Of a DNA stretch of 64,000 bases, positions 60,736 to 64,000 are shown piece after piece. Where the stretch lies: contig CM032807.1 of assembly GCA_019155185.1 (NCBI GenBank), forward strand, positions 16,742,506-16,806,505, read 5' to 3'. A program made the translations under genes and the position numbers. The DNA comes from Beaufortia kweichowensis. Its lineage: Eukaryota; Chordata; Actinopteri; Cypriniformes; Gastromyzontidae. Numbering within the stretch: the stretch's first letter is position 1; every line of letters starts with the position of its first letter. The notes beneath the pieces were generated by a model. It was not told the DNA's origin, did not search any database, and worked only from the letters and a program-made list of their open reading frames with translations.

Positions 60736-61303
60736 AGTTCAGGTCTCAGAGGTCACTCAAGTGGACCTAAATGTGCAGAACAGACACGTACTAATAGTTC
60801 AGTGGTGATGTTTTCAAAATATATTTGGGGAAGCGGATGTGACATCTTTTTGATTATAAAACGACAAAAATGCTATTTGGGTAATTCCAATGTTTTAACC
60901 AAAGGTTTTTGTCACACTAATAGCAAAAACGTTTGTTCTTTTTTGTCACATTTATAATGCATGTGTATTTCCTTTTGTAAAAATAGATCATTGTGTATAG
61001 ATTTAGAAATCATGTATAGACTGATATTTTTTCTGATGTCTGGTCTCATCTGGACTATCAACAGGTAAAATATAAAAGTGTGTGTGTATTTATATGTGAA
61101 TGTATGTATTTCTTATGCAGATCAGTGTCGTGGATGGGCAATTAAAGGTTTTTCTCCAGCCGGAAGCTTTAGATTTGTGCTCAAGGTGTTGGAGGTTTAG
61201 TCGAAGTGACTATGACTGTCTGTGAACCTGATTCTCTTCTTGATCTGAACCTGTAAGCAACACAATCCTGCCCTAACAAGAGCACACTGAAGAAGAGCAG
61301 GAG

Positions 61304-61404
61304 AGAGAGAGAGAGAGAGAGAGAGAAACACAAAGAGAGAGAGAGAGAGAGAGAGAGATACACAAAGAGGGAGAGAGAGAGAGAGAAACACAAAGAGGGA
61401 GAGG

Positions 61405-61438
<34 letters not shown>

Positions 61439-61509
61439 GAGAGAAACACAAAGAGAGAGAGAGAGAGAGAGAGAAACACAAAGAGAGAGAGAAAGAGAGA
61501 GAAACACAA

Positions 61510-61545
<36 letters not shown>

Positions 61546-61546
61546 G
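61304..61546. repeat. Compound (GA)n array with GAAACACAAA spacers
   Basis: Blocks of ga repeats are separated by seven fairly regular agaaacacaaagag or agatacacaaagag interruptions, making a second-order periodicity of about 30-60 bp. The long Ser/Leu-rich minus-strand frames here are repeat artefacts. Confidence 0.95.
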
Positions 61547-61549
61547 AGG

Positions 61550-64000
61550 GAAAAGTAAGAACACACAAGACAAGACAACAAAGTGAATATGTGAGCCGCT
61601 TGAGGCTTCAGGTATTGCAGAAATGAAAGAGAAAAAAACATAGACGTGCTCTTCAAACAGTCACTGTGATAAACAAGGTTTTGTGTACATTGTACAAGAG
61701 AAGTAAAGGTAGGCCAGGGTAATTAAAGTAATAAAAAGAAATAATTTTCCCTCTGGTTTCCTCCGTACCCTGTTTGATGCATATGGACATAGTGTTTGGA
61801 CACTGACCGCAAACTGTAAAACATCTTTACAGATAATGATCTACCTGCTCATTTTTCAATAATCACTTAAAAGACACTTATATCTAAAAAAAGAAAGTGT
61901 CATTACTCGCCCTCATGAAACCTGCAGGATGACATGGCCCATACCATTGGTCTGCAACTCACTAAAGTTTCATACAACTGCTCTGTAAAATCTCAGCAAA
62001 TAATCTTTAGAGTATAACAGCCAGTCATCTCTTCTTTTTCAGGTCCACAAATAAAAGCATTTATTTGTCAGATTTATGATAAAATGATCAAATCAAACAT
62101 TCATCATAACCTGGTTTTAAAGCGTGACCACACTAGACATATGACATAACACATTAGACAACAATAAAAACTAACCCTATTCAAATCGAAGTGTTCATTA
62201 CTAGTCTGTCTGTGGTGTTGTGGATCAGTTGTGTTTCAGATGCAAACTAATAACAGTAGTGTTAAAATCTTTCTCTGTATGTTCTGTGATGTTCCCAGAT
62301 CGGTCATCATGTCTTGAAGATGAAGACTCAATGTTCCCACAGAAACACAGTGTTCTTTGCCACACATCAGCCTCTCATTTTCACATCTGTGCCGTCTCAG
62401 CTTTTCATGCGTATGACGGTGTCTCTAACTTGATTCAGAATCTAGTCTTAAACTGGTTCATGTAAGTGAACAGTCATTATCATAAAAAAGATGATCAGCT
62501 GTTCTGTCATTCTGTTAATGGTGCATGCAAACTTTCCCCATTTGCACTTTGTCCAGGAAGGGAAACCCAGAAAATGATCCTGATGACCTCACCAGGTGAT
62601 GACTCAAGATTCAGGAGCGCTGCCTTACACTTGGCAACATCAAATGGTTTTTATCTGGTTTTCTGATCTCTGGTTATCTGATCGGGTCTCTAGTTTCCCC
62701 TGTCCCCTTCCCTCTGTACCAGGACATGCAGATCAGCAGATCACAAATGCCGCTTTACACTTGTATTTTATGTGTATGTGGACATCATCCAGATACAGGT
62801 CGACATGTTAATGCCAAATGTAAACGCGAGTCTCTCATAAATTATATACCAAACAGCATAAAGCATTAGGTTTATATACAATATAACAACAAATAAAAAT
62901 CTATTATCAGCTTAACTTTTTCATAACACTGTAAAACCCTGCTGAAATATCATATATGAAAAGCGAGGAGGATGATCAACTGGATCACGCTTCACGCACA
63001 TTTCACAGAGATCTCGCTTTGAAAGTGATGTGTTTTAAAATGATGAAAAGTGTTTTTCAGTTCTAGTTATCTGTGTTTTGATGGCAAAGCTCTTGTTTAG
63101 TGTTAGCTTGCCAGGTGGAAATCACTTTAATGAGTAGTGTTTCAGTGTCTGTGAACATGTCGCCTCTGTTACAGGCAGGGTTTTTAATGTGAATATAGAA
63201 ATGAAGCCAAACTGATATTTGCACCGAAGCGAGTGGAGCCTGAGGTCAAAGCTGTTTGCTCTGTGCTATATTTACGTGTGACACCTGAATCCTTCCTTGT
63301 AAAGCTTCGTGTGTTGATGTTGTGGTGAAATAAATCCTCTCTCTGGCTCTTTCAAAGACGCCAGTTTGATATGATGGTGAACGCCTGACAGACGCCTTGG
63401 AGATGGAGGTTTTACCAGAGGGATGAGAGTGGGCCTGTAAAACAGAAGAAGTCCAGCAGGAATATCCAGGTTTCACATCATCCTCACTGAGCTCCATAAC
63501 ACACATCCGGCCTGCCCGACAGCACATTTTACATCTGTAATTTGTCTTGACAGCAGGTTATAAAGATGGAGAAGGTGCTGGATTGAATCAGCTCTTTCTA
63601 TCTAACAGGGTTTCGATATGCTTTACTGCCGCGCTTATTATCTGTCTGCCAAGCTTTCACCGAGATAAATCTGAGGTCTATTAAAACAGCAATGATTTTC
63701 CATTTAAACTCTTTTAGGATCAGTTCAATCTCGCTTTTGAGTTTAAAGTAACTGCAGGCAAATCCACACATGCCTAAAAATCTGCAGTGAGTTCATTTCA
63801 CTCTTAAGAACCCATCATGACAAGAAATGTCCAACACATTCATTTAATGCTCATGTGCTGTTTCATTTTAAAATATAAAAATCAATATTCTCTTTCCTTG
63901 TGATTCCTCATATGTTTCCATCTTTCTCACAATTGTGATCTTTAAAAGGCAGATCTTGCCATTTAAAAATCAGTGTTATAAGAGTCAGTTTACTACAGGT
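61550..64000. other. Noncoding, no gene recognised
   Basis: No credible exon on either strand. The interval 63290-63760 has low repeat content and balanced composition (for example cgcgcttattatctgtctgc and aatgattttccatttaaact) and might be a conserved noncoding element. This is an impression, not a demonstrated match. Confidence 0.4.

Noticed and set aside
61181..61656. Long Ser/Leu-rich minus-strand open frames
   Set aside because: They are translations of the (GA)n repeat in three frames, with no start context or homology.

Overview
The window is teleost nuclear DNA, most likely from a cyprinid. It is AT-rich and its genes are split into small GT-AG exons with vertebrate protein families. 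It carries tRNA-derived SINEs, Tc1-like elements, palindromic MITEs and a DIRS-like fragment of kinds familiar from zebrafish and carps. The species assignment is inferred from repeat style only.

Layout. (1) 1-15.5 kb, minus strand: most of scara5, a ferritin/scavenger receptor. Seven coding exons encode the cytoplasmic tail, membrane anchor, coiled coil and collagen domain; the SRCR-domain exons must lie left of position 1. Its introns hold a palindromic MITE, a SINE, a 27-bp minisatellite and a broken fragment of a multicopy fish gene. (2) 15.5-22 kb: intergenic space between divergent genes, with LINE, DIRS-like and Tc1 debris. A 22-bp perfect inverted repeat sits just before the vwa5a leader exon. 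(3) 22.1-32.2 kb, plus strand: a complete vwa5a gene. Nineteen coding exons read cleanly in phase and give a 782-residue VIT + VWA protein with an intact metal-binding motif. Intron 9 is a 58-bp minisatellite grown out of the end of coding exon 9 (25060-25204) itself, and a Tc1 copy in another intron contains a 16-bp minisatellite. (4) 34.8-47.3 kb: a promoter-like stretch followed by a 12-kb array of diverged repeated modules with splice-donor-like exon ends. Twelve copies of one palindromic element lie there, six in each orientation. No protein coding is visible; it looks like a tandemly amplified noncoding transcription unit. (5) 47.3-53.0 kb: a large DNA transposon with a multi-exon transposase-like gene (candidate D/D/E residues, Cys clusters, Tudor-like C-terminus) broken by two frameshifts. 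A short motif recurs near both ends, and the right end falls in a 100-N scaffold gap. (6) 53.1-64 kb: noncoding sequence with simple repeats, plus a CpG-island promoter and leader exon of an unidentified minus-strand gene at about 60 kb.

The two confident genes are unrelated in function: SCARA5 is a cell-surface receptor and VWA5A an intracellular VIT/VWA protein. They are simply neighbours transcribed away from each other. The most unusual content is the exon-derived minisatellite, the repeated array and the transposon.
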